From contig JAFCMP010000013.1 of the NCBI GenBank assembly GCA_017506865.1, forward strand, positions 248,001 through 312,000: 64,000 nucleotides of DNA. The letters run 5' to 3'. Shown here one piece after another: positions 11,301 to 20,378 of the stretch; position 1 is the first letter of the stretch, and every line of letters begins with the position of its first letter. The notes under the pieces were generated by a model. It did not search any database. It saw nothing but the letters and a program-made list of their open reading frames with translations, and was not told the DNA's origin. The DNA comes from Tribonema minus. Its lineage: Eukaryota; Sar; Xanthophyceae; Tribonematales; Tribonemataceae. The translations under genes and the position numbers were made by a program.

Positions 11301-12400
11301 CTCGGCGGTGTGGTGGCTGGTGCCAGGGGTGCACGAGAATTGTCGCACTGGGCCTGTCGCTCCTGCGTCCGCCGTCTGTGTTTACCTCTGCGTCGACTGC
11401 GCTTTCCACTGGCAACCATAGCCGTGACAGGTGCTGTCTCGGTCATTGTTGCGTGGGTGCTGTTATCACCAGCCTGCGTTACGTCTGACTCACCACGTTT
11501 CCCGGCTGGCTGGCGAGGCGACCTGGCAACGACCGGTTCCCTAAGGGAGAGTTGGTCAAACACCGTTGCCAGGTCATTACCTTCTTCTCGGAGGGAGAGC
11601 AAGCTGAACGTGACCGTCAGGTCATGCATCTGACTCACCAGCGGTGCGCAGGAAGTCCGGCCCAGCAGGGTCTGTGTTGCTGGCGCGTCGCTGGGCGCCG
11701 GCCGCATATGCAGTCGGCGTGACGTGCGGCAGGGTCCAAGCTTGGTACCCGTCGGCCAAGCGCAAAGCACCGTGACGCGTGCCCGATTGGGGGCAAGGGC
11801 CAGTGCACGTACCCTGCGCGCGAGTGCGCCAGCCGCCCCCAGCAGGCCTTGCCAGTGTGATCCCGTCGGGTCCCTGGGGCATTCGCTAGACTGAGCGCCC
11901 GCTGCGACAGCAGCTGCGGCACTGCCAGGTGTGCTGGGCACACGATCGTTGCTTGACATCGTTGCGCCGCTATCGCTAGCACGACTTTCGCCAGGCAGCA
12001 CACCCATTGTGCTGCTCCGGGTCAGTCTCGGCAGCGGCGCATCTGCCACACCGTCCAACGTAGATGCATGGGCTTGCCTGGGGTCTACCCCCAGGTGCTC
12101 GCATCCGAGGAATTTGCGTATGGGACCACATTTGCTAGCACTCCACAGAACGGAGCTATCTTGGGTGTGGAGTTGAAAAAGCGGCTTACATGGCAGGTAC
12201 ACCCTCTCAGCTGTTGCATCAACAATTGGGCATGCACCACGCTTGTCGTCATTCCATATGTTGGCAGTGCGCTGGTGTGGAGTACGATGCAGAGTTGGTA
12301 ACCAGTGCTCACGGCTGCATTCTTTATGACTCAGCGCAGATAAGCAGACATCAGGGACACACACGGGATTTGGTGCCACGAACTTTGTAAATTAAACGTT
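5399..12400 (-). mobile_element. Non-LTR retrotransposon A (OTU-RT-RLE type)
   Basis: The element's 3' end is at 5399. It is defined by two further copies (13826-13914 and 39184-39456) that begin at the same base with GTATGG/A and are bounded by target duplications. The ORF ends at 5477, leaving a short 3' UTR of about 78 bp and no poly(A) tail. The 5' end is not located: coding begins at or below 12379, and no duplication of the left flank (ending CTACGGCAC) was found between 12380 and 13200, so the right boundary is approximate. There are no LTRs. The C-terminal position of a CCHC plus PD-(D/E)xK-like endonuclease places it with the R2/NeSL-like, site-nicking non-LTR elements. Confidence 0.85.
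5477..12379 (-). CDS. Retrotransposon A polyprotein: OTU protease, RT, restriction-like endonuclease
   Basis: An uninterrupted 2300-codon frame. The codon at 12379 is GTG, with a stop a few codons upstream, so the true start is probably a later ATG (TMGVLPGES region) or lies in an unseen exon. Approximate layout: a basic, low-complexity N-terminus; an OTU cysteine-protease motif GNGNCLIHTAL near residue 445 with the partner GHFELLVAP near 640; a C2HC-like finger CPLC...HFNGGSC near 690; Ala/Pro-rich linkers; RT motif A QLDCENAFNSVD near 1425; motif B CQQGDPLGPL near 1485; motif C FLDD near 1533 in place of the usual YxDD; an acidic patch QEDDDDDWEA; a CCHC-type cluster near 2080; and PD-(D/E)xK-like residues (YRADTVIDPG, GIVLDTS, then Lys) near 2140-2180. 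The intact frame suggests a recent insertion. Cysteine-protease domains in RLE-bearing elements have been described in algae, but I cannot assign a clade without a tree. Confidence 0.85.
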   Translation of the reverse strand: MAPNPVCVPDVCLSALSHKECSREHWLPTLHRTPHQRTANIWNDDKRGACPIVDATAERVYLPCKPLFQLHTQDSSVLWSASKCGPIRKFLGCEHLGVDPRQAHASTLDGVADAPLPRLTRSSTMGVLPGESRASDSGATMSSNDRVPSTPGSAAAAVAAGAQSSECPRDPTGSHWQGLLGAAGALARRVRALALAPNRARVTVLCAWPTGTKLGPCRTSRRLHMRPAPSDAPATQTLLGRTSCAPLVSQMHDLTVTFSLLSLREEGNDLATVFDQLSLREPVVARSPRQPAGKRGESDVTQAGDNSTHATMTETAPVTAMVASGKRSRRRGKHRRRTQERQAQCDNSRAPLAPATTPPRGGASAPSAPISGPAKVTTVTVATRIPSTVCHTVTVEEQQDALAKATNYGFSTWHTGLQALHKQALGENTATLARGGELRPVSNVGNGNCLIHTALHGIDSVAVEHGLPAPALVIAMREALLDGMVAYVTQGAGKQGASMSSMRQLTAHAAAQPACTREQFDTYGTRARCLAIEYGTNETDSADSGHTLLLQRLQEEGVWGRPLGLSVWAIVAAVYAVSVTVWQAEPQATGSTQKSTGLVLAQLMGLPAVFAPATPAQPDCHLDVLWTPPGLYTNVGHFELLVAPAAAPPLPTTMTASATTQANSTHITAPSRTQPRTALQLPQQPEPLRCPLCTLAFWQLGQKEDSKQRGKLSAASRMAPVVAHFNGGSCTRSMLNPEASTSHCQQNLAAAYAKGIRQQVDHDPSGDRAPSGSSTCNTGAHHAKRVQEMSTMYGCTAEDFLRAVRKLSACTGACGLVHMSASAGQRQCALTSPCHTCRRNGSAPTRARPAVPPGQSEGGGAGSDGAAAAAGAAAATPPKPPAVPASGAANSKSSKKRPAATATGAQRRRRTAAAAAPPGSAGSRTQSNSLRLQDSSPPHGTAVGWADMDLDPPDDAASPPPPTTTTSGRPSKPQSRASLAWDLSTPSVVHALDQTNEADLLLLRFTTTANPFRTQLQCTQWARLVEHATRLLADATDSAREAARVRLHHGAGAFAHQVSQTLVQRGYRLLHLLAAMAFGRQPEGTGMPPAARLAALLSGDFAELLRKTLSAAAALRAPKPNNAATASAQTNFDADWTEADSRQQTACAALSGKRRGVGLAAARLEAREACAPADEVTAQVLAAKHPETGTRPGVVDTPMEQVRGLVRDARRHCLHGAGVATTAGPAGSGSPVFESGQAHDRSDRPEDAASAAGRRLEVEATDILSTLSAAGAGKAGGLDGLRYEHLLMAAGPGAPVKAATRPVGSASPGLAGDSESDVMEPAFAHHLAKVFTTLLVEPELLPEQSQRLLRAAALSGIGQKRRPIACSSVWRRLLGSTAARGVKGKISGLLASMSQFGVGYRSGVEHVAACARVWHELYGTTIQLDCENAFNSVDRAAIVRGLMLFCPELLPHFESVYCGDTAPEMRVEVNGEARIICSHLGCQQGDPLGPLYFAVAAAFLLFYPDGVSATPGSMPAYGHSTAEPPAPHCAFLDDLNVLQAAYFDDAAAAGVAEVIRRLAAGGLRVRPDKSLAIAMRGTVFDEAARARLRALDIPFVDATMPESSQGFTSVGVPVGHPAYVHAAMSKHLVDAGTWRLSWQLAGMARHHLQAAQFILRRSLTKRMGFLARVVDTALSETWLHAFDGFCAWTLERMLHLHGCATAAVMKSHLLAACTAGDNEVASSGSVLVLPRLGPPELTDIAVPLRASRLPERRGGLGMPLLGLLAPAAYTAQACTTLRPAIIHATVAAGALRLGTDEHGAVTWFAQHSCAIREDQGLPPIIEAVRRSTRALTADGGEKSRTAVAEQLPASLLRWAADTTAAASTLPTAVQAIYAATAVTETGTTEPAPHTHGIVPGAEAAAAAATVPGPQAAAAAASSTPAKTQTSAEESSCSGGQEDDDDDWEAYADEICRKVVPRRRRGHFTHGLQAGLSNVLRRQYEDCLVEDLEAASAGAVGKPTQATLIGDLRDTSRRRQQASARVLAQLRSQRASGAMAWMSVPPAANDRPGAAPMSSMAAATMIMVAIFIDGWGIQGEVCPWRCSDVSPTSTHAISCPSQHIRGHNATHTAQKRCLQRILRQHHVSIVRNEDASVFKVPGYRADTVIDPGCLHFSSAYRNKGIVLDTSVRAPTASSYLTGKTNASNTDGYAAGVGEDAKVKHHTGTLTSSWAFVPFVQESYGRLGKQTSLFVKELAMHSALCSGGGKADVLRKAGLAKRQIHIELSISLARELAERVMAYTRGARMLGCVAAPVSKLLGHSAD

Positions 12401-13202
12401 GCATACCTTCAGGCTGCATATGTTGTCAATGAAGGCATCTACTTGCGGCTTCTGAAAATGTCAGCAAGCAGCACAGTTCCTGCCTTGCCATCTTAAAATC
12501 TTCAATTCCCTTAGCTCAACCGCTGCGGAATACGTTGCTGTTGCGGCGTGTCCCGCCTTGTAGTACAAAAGGCCCAGCCGGCAAAGCCTGCGGTTTGCCA
12601 CGTTGACTACAGACCATTTGGAAGCCTGACGGCCATTATTTCGCATCGGCCGCCAACTAACCTGGGCTTGCCATGTGGATAGGTTGGCCATCACTTCCCG
12701 ACGCATTTAACCACTGCTGCGACATATGATGCCTGTGGCTGTCACAGATGGCGTGACGTATTGACCTGCCGCAAGCACTAGTGAACAGCCAGCCATAACG
12801 CAAATCAAGAGACGTGCCACAGCAGCAGAAGCAGAGCTCTAATTCAATGTAATTTGCACTTGTCTTGCCTGCCTGCCTGTCGCAGCCTGATTGTTGACTC
12901 GATGAACCTTTGCCATCACTTAGGCTGCATCGCACTGCTCATGTTGAGATGTAACAAGGAGAGTAGAAGACTGCGCTGACAAGTACTGGAACAGGAACCA
13001 CGTCGCATTGCACTCATTGCATGCCAGTCTGTGCTGTACAACGTGAGCTATTGACGACCAAACACAGTAATTGTTGGGTTGCCGTTGCCAGAAAGCAGGT
13101 GGCCTACATGTCAAGGTCGCACAGATTATTGGTGCACCCATGGTGTTATTATGTGACCATGTATTTGTTACCGCTCGTTTGTGGTTTGGTTGCTGCGCAC
13201 AG
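12401..13202. other. Right flank of element A and 3' part of a CR gene 1 intron
   Basis: It contains the undetermined 5' end of element A. A minus-strand open frame at 12461-12706 (about 80 codons) could be element leader or host sequence; I see no motif. The region ends with the acceptor GCGCACAG at 13202. Confidence 0.4.
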
Positions 13203-13663
13203 GGCATCCGCAAGGCAGAAACAGAGTTTATTCTGTGGCAAGCCGAATCCAACTACCCGTTCTGCCAAATGGTAACAGACCTGAACACTGGTGGAGTGGC
13301 GTTCTTTGCGTTACCCGGCGATGGCTCTGGCCTGCGCATCATGTACATGGTTCTTCCATCTATGGCAGAAGTGTGGAGGTTCATGGGTGGGCTTGTTCGT
13401 GGACTAGATGTAGCTGCGCTTACTACAGTTCTGCGCGTCAGTGCCCCAGGCAGTAGCTTGCCACAGCAGCTGGAGGAACCTCGTCGCGTTAAGCCCAGAT
13501 TGGATGGCCAACCAGCTGCAGCAGATGTAGGCTCACACGCGAGCAACTGCTTTGGAAGCAGATCTCGATCATGCGTGCAAACGAGAATGATGTGGCATGT
13601 CTGCAGGACCTAGCCGATTTTGGAGACAAGCCCTATCCTGATGGAGTCCCATACCATTGGTGA
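13203..13663 (+). CDS. CR gene 1, C-terminal part
   Basis: Opens after GCGCACAG in phase 0 with GIRKAETEFILWQAESNYP, then VTDLNTGGVAFF and a stretch (LPSMAEVWRFMGGLVRGLD) typical of the end of that domain. Around 13530 the plausible reading frame changes. The last part (ANENDVACLQDLADFGD... to VPYHW) ends at TGA 13661-13663. The frame change could be a 1-nt indel or a short intron. The LADFG string resembles a kinase DFG motif, but no other kinase motif is present. Confidence 0.45.
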
Positions 13664-13812
13664 TGATATTCTGCAACGCACACCAAAGCTCTCCACCCTC
13701 AGGCTCTGCCATTGACAAATGCGTAGTTCATGCGAAGGAGCGCAAACCGTCGTGGGTTGGCACGAAGGAAAACATGTTGCATATGTGAGTCAAGGAAAAC
13801 CCACAAAATGCA

Positions 13813-13927
13813 TTTTATCAAGTACGTATGGACTTGTATTTATAAAGGCCCAAGGGAGGCCGGGTTGCCTATGCAATCGAAAAGCTTGCGTCAACGCAGC
13901 AGCCTAGTCTGCGCTTTTATCAAGTAC
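13813..13927 (-). mobile_element. 5'-truncated element A copy with 13-bp target duplication
   Basis: The 89-bp body at 13826-13914 matches the last bases of element A, starting at the same base (GTATGGACTTG). It is flanked by perfect 13-bp direct repeats TTTTATCAAGTAC at 13813-13825 and 13915-13927. This is the textbook product of target-primed reverse transcription with early termination. It defines the element's 3' end and a target-duplication length of 12-13 bp. Confidence 0.93.
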
Positions 13928-15640
13928 TGTAAAATTTGCCTCTGGTTGCCCGTGCCAATGCCGTCGTCATGGCTGCCTGGATTGCCCCACACCTCCATAC
14001 AACTCAGTTGCCTCACCTTCCATACAACACTCGTACTAGGCTTAAGCGTTCATATGCATGCCTCAACCCTGCACCAACAAGGCAAATGAGTTCAGCAGTA
14101 CCATGAAATCGGCTGGTGCTCATTTATCAGAGTCAGACTCTGTCAGACACGCTACATGGCGTGGACGCAACTCCAATATGTGCTGGAGTTTTGGCGTGGC
14201 TGTTGCTGCGCTGGTGCTAGCTGGATGACAATGCCATTGCTTGCTGCTGCACATGTTGACAGGTGCTGCCCTGCTCCTATCGCTGCTACTGCCGCTTGTC
14301 AATCAAATTGAATGCGCTATGCCTGCTGTGCTGCGCTGCTGTACTAGTGACACGGGTTGATGTATGTATTTCCTGATTTACTGATTTGGGCTTCGGATAT
14401 GTCAGTTCATTTACGTTCTGTCGCTATGTGGATCACAACAGATTGCATGGAGATCATGTAACAGTGCATGAGAATAGCCCGTGGAGATTCACAGATCATT
14501 TCGGACCCCTTCACGCTGGAATATCAAAGGTAAGGGTTTCTACTCTTATGGCAGCTGTTTATGTCTCAGCTGCGAAACAACGAGCTCTGGAGCACAAGAC
14601 TGCAAGGAGGTTACCCAATACATTCTGACTATGGTCTTTGCACCAGGAGCTGGAGCAGGAGTCAAAATAAGTAAGACCAGTACATACTGACCTGTGTCAT
14701 TAATAGCGCTGCTGCTACTGAGTTCCAGCTCGAAGCCACATTGGTGGCTGTCGGCTCAATTGCTGCTGCAACTTGCCAACTTGAAGCGCTACTGCTGTTG
14801 TTATTGCTGCCACTGCTGCTGCTGCTAGCGCTGCCAAGCTGATGGGCCAGGCGCTGACCAGATCCGGGTCAATTGCGCACAGATGGCTACTGACGCGCCG
14901 CGGCGGCTGGGTGGCTCGGTCAGCCGCTGCCTGCGGGTGCGTCACAGCTGCTGTGCCGTATTGCCTCAGCTGCTGCTGCCCCTGCTGCGTTGCGCTCTAC
15001 TCGGCACTGCGGTGCCCTCGTCTGTCGATGTTGTGAGTGGTGTGTCTGCTGCTGTTTGGCGCCTACGTTACAGAGGAGAAAAAAACCATTTGTTTGTGCT
15101 CATCATTGCGTGGGACTCCTTCAACACCGATGTATCGGTCTCCGCTGCCAGGTGCGGTTTGTCGAAGACAAGCCTGATTTTTGCACGTCGTACGCGCATG
15201 GTGCGCATAGAAGCCGCCGATGGTAAAGCCGGTATTGTTGAAGGTGCAGGCAGCACTTGAAGTAGGAGCACTTGAAGGCGGTGCCGAAATTGTCGCCCGC
15301 CGCTGCCACAGCAGTCAAGGCAGCCCCCGCCCCCCCTGAATGGCGCTGACCCCGGGTGCAGATGTTGGATGTGGCTGTGACATGAGCTGCTGAAACCTAC
15401 GGTCTAGGGGATTGCGGAGCTGACCGTCTGAACAGCTTGGTGGGAGCGCTGCAGAAAGTTCGGCAACGATGCCGGTATGGACTCCGAAGGTGAGCGGTGG
15501 GCCGCAAGTGCAACTTGGTACCTACGAGCAGTGAGAGAGAACTTGAAGACTGCTGCTGCTGTGAAGCTGCTTGCAGTCTCAGGTGGCTGCTGCTCCTGCA
15601 AGGCTCAAGTTGCAGCATGCTGCAACTATGGGCGCTTGCT
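13928..15640. other. Noncoding, CTG-rich stretches
   Basis: No exon with both splice signals and a motif was recognised. From about 14700 the sequence becomes rich in CTG/GCTG trinucleotides, which leave several frames open on both strands. Confidence 0.4.
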
Positions 15641-15698
15641 GCCGCTGCTGGGCAGCTACTGCAAACGCGGGCACGCCATGGACGCAGAAGACTGCTCG

Positions 15699-16051
15699 CT
15701 GCCCCTGCTGAGCAGCTGCTACGAGCCATGAGTGCCGAGAGGCGTCCGCTGCTGCTGCTGCCGAGCAGCTGCTGCGAGCGCGGATGCGCCAAGATGCGCC
15801 TGCCGGTGCTGCTGAGCAGCTGCCGCAAGCTGCTGCGAGCGCGGACGCGCCATGCGCGCCAAGATGTGCCCGCCGGTGCTGCTGAACTGTTGCCGCAAGC
15901 GCGTGCGCACCATGCGCGCCAAGAGGCGCCTGCTGCTGCTGCTGAGCAGCTGCCGTAAGCGCATGCTGCAGGCACGCCATGCGTGCCAAGTTGCGTCAGC
16001 CTGTGCTGCTGAGCAGCTGCCGCAAGGGCGGGCGCACCATGCGCGCTGCCA
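15699..16051. repeat. GC-rich minisatellite, about six degenerate units
   Basis: Units of roughly 50-70 bp share the core GCTGAGCAGCTGCCGCAAG followed by GCGCGCCATGCGCGCCAAG and a CCTGCCGGTGCT-like end. Unit length and sequence vary. Frames on both strands remain open across it, producing Ala/Gln/Arg-rich ORFs, but there is no other coding evidence. Confidence 0.7.
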
Positions 16052-17469
16052 ACGACTGATGTCGGGGATGGGGCGTCAAACCTACCCCGGGGCCCCCAGA
16101 CATAAGGGCCCCCATGACGCCCTGCCAGTCACTGTGGGTGGTCATGCATCATCATTTCAGCACTTCCTCTCGCTACAGGACATGTACGTGGTTGTGCAAG
16201 CATGGTACTGTCACGCCCAGGGCCAGTGCACCCTCTACCCGCATTACAACTGACAACTTTGCTCTCGCCGTGGGTAACCATGCGTCATCGTGGGTTCATC
16301 ACCTTCAGGCACGAGCAATATGAACAAGATGCCACCTCCTGGCACGGCTGCCGCACCTCACGCCCACTGGCACGCAAAGCGAGATGTGGGGAGCAAAGTT
16401 CCACTCCGTGCGGCTGCATGCTCGTACACATGCAGGCCCAGCGTTTGGCAGGCTAAGCCTTCGTGGCTTACAATCAGCACCCTGCGTTAGCTGAATGTCC
16501 CCTTGCTAGAGGCATCAGCAAGTTTGTGTCCAGGAAGAATATTTCAGCAGCATTTATCGACCCACTGGAATTGACCTTCCCCACGCTGCCGCACTTGACT
16601 GTGGGACGCTATGATTGCCGCTACAGACACCACGTGGTGTTAGGAGCAGGTCTACCGCACTACTTTCTTACCTTGTGAGCTACTTGCAGAGGCTTTCGAA
16701 TCAGCGACACAGGCTGATAGCCTATTTGATCTATGGGGAGCGGATGCAGTGAAAGAGCAAGGGATATGGCAAGGAAGGACTGCAGCTCGGTTGCCAGGCT
16801 GTTGCCAGCAGGCTTGAAACAATGTGTTGTCTATTATATTAGCCTGATGCAACATTCAGCACCCGAGGTGTGGTGGAGACGTAGCAGACTCGAAGTATGA
16901 TATAATTACCCCTGGTGATATATCAAACTAGGCTAGCCAGCAGGCAAGAAAGTGCGGTGCAAGGACCTAGATAGCAAGCTCAAAGAGCATGGATCCTCAA
17001 AGCTCGCAAGCTCGGCTCCACTCCCCAAACACATGGGGGAGAGCCACAGCTTGGAGTTCAACCAATTCGCTACGCGGAGACTCAAAACTTGTTTCATTTG
17101 GTAATGCACACTTACGCACCAGTAGGTTGCGGTATGCAAGTGGCCACTTTGTGCTGTGCGATCTCGGGACATGCCATGCCACAATTGAAGTTTAAAGAGT
17201 AACCTACCAATCTGTAATCACTAGTGTAGAAGTAGCCCAAAATATCCCAGGGCTTGCAAAACGATGGACCTGGTGCCTGCAGTATAAGCGCCGCCGGTGC
17301 TTCAGAGTCTCTGGACATGCCTTGCAAGCCTGCATCAACATCTGAGAAGGTGGCCCTAAGACGGGTCTGTCTGTGGGGGGAGAGTCTTGTAGCTTTGTTT
17401 GGTATCCCTGCTAGTATGTGGGGGACAGTCGCTTGCGGGTGCTTTGTTGGGGGTGATGTGGGGGGCGGG
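16052..17469. other. No gene recognised
   Basis: A plus-strand frame at 16463-16678 (about 70 codons, ending in a stop) has protein-like composition but no identifiable motif or confirmed splice sites. Nothing else stands out. Confidence 0.35.
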
Positions 17470-17669
17470 GTGTGGCGTGCAAGCTTTGCATGCTACATCC
17501 AAGAGTGAGAACAAGGCGACACACCTACAACATGGCATTTCCACAGCCACAAGTGGAATATAATAAAAGTGTGGCGTGCAAGCTTTGCATGCTACATCCA
17601 AGAGTGAGAACAAGGCGACACACCTACAACATGGCATTTCCACAGCCACAAGTGGAATATAATAAAAGT
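17470..17669. repeat. Perfect 99-bp tandem duplication
   Basis: Two head-to-tail copies, 17470-17568 and 17569-17667, starting GTGTGGCGTGCAAGC and ending AATATAATAAAA; the next two bases again match the unit start. I see no difference between copies, so the duplication is recent. The period is a multiple of three, so a plus-strand frame carries a 33-residue repeat, but no gene is supported. Confidence 0.95.
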
Positions 17670-18769
17670 ACACCCTCACATCGGACCCCATATTCGCGCC
17701 GCGGCGGCGCAGATACTTACGTGCGCCGCAGTGCTCAGCCCCATTGTGAGCTGCTCAGACTTTTTTTTCGTGGAAGCACTTAGTGCTGGCGCTGCAGCGA
17801 GCGCGCAGGCACGCCGTAGGGTGCCAGTGGTGGTTGAATGGAAGCAGCGGCTGCTGGTGTTGCAGCCGACATGGAAGTGCCTGCGCCTGTGGTGTTAAGG
17901 CCTGCAACAGCAGCCCCAACTGCTGCCCCAGCAGCAGCAGCGGCAACAGCGCGCATGGCGGCCCAGGTAAGCAGCTGCTATTGCCAATACTATGCCGCAC
18001 AAGCAGTCCAAGAAGCGAATTCTATAACAAATCAGTCACGCATCAGCACTATGCTGCTGCCTGCAGCTTTCAAATGGCAGTTGGGCTAGTTGTGATCCGC
18101 CACCACTTCTATGCTCTCTTAGGCGCTAGGCAACGGCAGGAATGAAGAAGCCTCAACTCGTCCCTTAGCGTGCACGTGACGCGCTGCCCCCTCCGCCCAT
18201 CAGCGAAGCGCCCCAAGTTAGCGTGAAGGGTGTTGCTGCTGCTGTTGCGTCGCTTGACAGGGGATCGTCCTGAAGCACAAATATGCACTCATGGGACAGC
18301 ACTTCCCTGATGCCCTGGCAATCCAGAAGCCCTGCTTTAGTGCGTTTCGTTAGCGGCAGGTAGTCGTCTACGTGTTTCGTCAATGCCGGCCATCAGAAGC
18401 CATATCATCAGGTGCCTGCAGTTTTGCACAGTATCATTGCCAGCTACTTTTTTTGTTGCTCAATGAGCTCTGTGTTTGCTGCATTTGTTGCTTTGCGTGC
18501 ATCATGGCAGGCAGCCGCTGTGCTCCAGGACAAACCGTTCCTGTCACCACAACCAGTCTCAGAGGTCGTGCTGCTGCATGTAACTACGTCTGAGCCTGGC
18601 TTTGATGTGTACATGAAATCCAAGGGCAAGTCAACAGGCCCCCTTCCGTTACTGGATTGTTTGCCATTGCGCAGACAAGCCACCCACGAGAGCTTCCAAG
18701 CTCAAACCAGACGTCAAGCGCCGTAATGTAAAAGCATGCATCAAGTCTGATTGCTAGTGGCGCATTGTA

Positions 18770-19309
18770 GTGCAGCCCCAGCTTGGCCCCAATGAGAATA
18801 CCGCAGACAATGGCAGCAGTGATGACTCAGTATTGAAGTGGTGTCTGACGTTACCGCCATCACTCACTGATGGCCACAACCATACACTAGACTATGTCCA
18901 CAACAAAGCAGTAGTCGCAGCTGGTGACGGTAGCAGCTGCATTATCACCAAGGCAGACCTCACAGAGGAGATACTGTCTGATGCCAGGACCTGGAGCAGC
19001 GTACCTACTGTCCACGGCAAGGCACTGCACAATGCTGCCTTGTGTCATCACTTCGGTGGTGACTTGAAAGCTGTGTTTGAGCCAGCAGCTCTCAACACAC
19101 TCAACAACATAGCTGCTGATGTCAGGGCGCGAGCGGCGTTCACGAAAGGCGATAGCAAACACTTCATTGCAGCACTGAATGACATGAGAACCACCGAAGG
19201 GTACGCCGTTTACGACCTTGCGGAGGACTACACTTTTCGCCGTGCTTTCTGGGCAACACAGGACCAGGTGGAGAGGGCCAATGAGTTTGGCTTAGACGTC
19301 ATCATGCAG
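18770..19309 (+). CDS. MULE transposase gene, N-terminal exon
   Basis: An open frame of 180 codons ends at the donor GCAG|GTCAGT. It contains a charged region and the stretch FRRAFWATQDQVERANEFG, similar in position to the helix that precedes the transposase core in FAR1/MULE proteins. The upstream boundary is uncertain. Confidence 0.5.
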
Positions 19310-19948
19310 GTCAGTGACAGCTTTGATCAGCTTGGCCTACTGTGAGTGCACCAGCTACTTGTGGACTGTATGCACGGCAGTGCCTGATGCAACTGCTGTG
19401 GCTGGGTTGTCCAGCTGCATTCACATGTGGTGATCTTTCGTCACTTGATGGAAGCGAATGAAGTATTGCACTGCTATGTGCATTGCTCACTTGTATGATA
19501 GCCAGTGGTCAGCGCAGGCATCGAAAGCCGCTGTACTGCTATCAGTTGGCTGTGCTCTGCGGAGTCGGCTACAAGCTCATATATATTCCATTATGGCCGC
19601 TTTCACATCAACTTCCTTGAATCCTTGCTCCCTGCTGTGGCGCATGCGCAGGACTGCACATTCGGCACAAGTACGGCCTGCCGCTCAGCATCATAGTCGG
19701 TGTCAATGGCGAGAGCAAGTGAGATGCTTCTGCCATTTCGCTGCAGTCATGCTGTTGCTGCTGCTTCTCTTGAGTTTCCTTGGTGGCATGCTCATATGTT
19801 GTTGCTACTGACTTCAAAATGCTTTGGCAGTGGACACATTGCGTTGCCCTGCAGTGTGAACATGGCACCATGACCAAAGGTTTGACCAAATTTTGCATTG
19901 CATGCGACATGCCTCACGTTTTTCTTTGTTGTTTCTTGTTGGCCGCAG

Positions 19949-20068
19949 AACGCGTCTCTTCTGCCAGGCAGTTCTGGATGGCGAAGATACTGAAACATTC
20001 GCATGGTTCTTTGACCACTATGTCAAAATGGTGGGCAATCATCATCCGCGTGTGTGCTTCACAGACAG
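19949..20068 (+). CDS. MULE transposase core exon
   Basis: Acceptor TTGGCCGCAG| and donor CAGACAG|GTAGG. The 40 residues contain FCQAVLDGEDTETFAWFF and end in FTDR, the classic MULE core block around the second catalytic aspartate. Confidence 0.7.
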
Positions 20069-20254
20069 GTAGGACCCAGACAGAATGACACAACAGCATT
20101 ATTGATTTGCATGTCTGAGATGCAACCACATGCGCATATGGTCCTCTTCTTTTTCAGTTTGCCCTGCTGTCTCATGCTTCGATCTGTGCATCGCTGAGCT
20201 TTTGAGTTTTGGATGAGCATTACAATATGTCTTTCATATTGTTCATGAATGCAG

Positions 20255-20378
20255 GGATTTTGCCGCTGAGGCAGCCAAGTCTCTCTAGTGGCTGGGCACA
20301 GTCCACCTCATCTGCGAGTGGCACTTCATGAAGAACGTCAAGGGGAAGCTGCTGAGCAGTTTGGGCGCCGCATGGGAG
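20255..20378 (+). CDS. MULE transposase exon with in-frame TAG and GC donor
   Basis: Joins in phase 2 to the previous exon and encodes DFAAEAAKSL, then an in-frame TAG (20286-20288), then WLGTVHLICEWHFMKNVKG. The exon end GGGAG|GCAAGT fits a GC-AG donor and joins in phase 0 to the acceptor GTCACCAG| at 21606. The stop is the clearest sign that this copy is not functional. Confidence 0.65.

Larger units (their letters stand above)
3985..13663 (+). pseudogene. Crinkler/RHS-like (CR) effector-type gene 1, split by element A
   Basis: Three separated plus-strand pieces read as one gene: an exon at 3985-4207, an exon at 5189-5378, and a C-terminal part at 13203-13663. Acceptor, donor and phase agree between the first two (TG|G completes a Trp codon). 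The middle exon carries a TRND motif after a conserved helical stretch. The C-terminal part carries the pattern FILWQAE..P....VTDLN.GG, which I associate from memory with nuclease-like C-terminal regions of algal, chytrid and oomycete Crinkler-type proteins. The 7 kb retrotransposon A separates exons two and three. A probable 1-nt frame change near 13530 precedes the last readable stretch and the TGA at 13661. No N-terminal header or NTPase part was found, so the start is unknown. In plant-pathogenic oomycetes related proteins are secreted effectors; in a free-living alga the role is not established. The family call is moderate and the split is well supported. Confidence 0.5.

Noticed and set aside
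5631-12390. Many plus-strand ORFs of 60-200 codons inside element A
   Set aside because: They are antisense shadows of the intact GC-rich minus-strand polyprotein frame.
13613-13663. Protein kinase DFG motif (LADFGD) at the end of CR gene 1
   Set aside because: No glycine loop, catalytic HRD or other kinase motif in any nearby frame. The string is at the extreme C-terminus.
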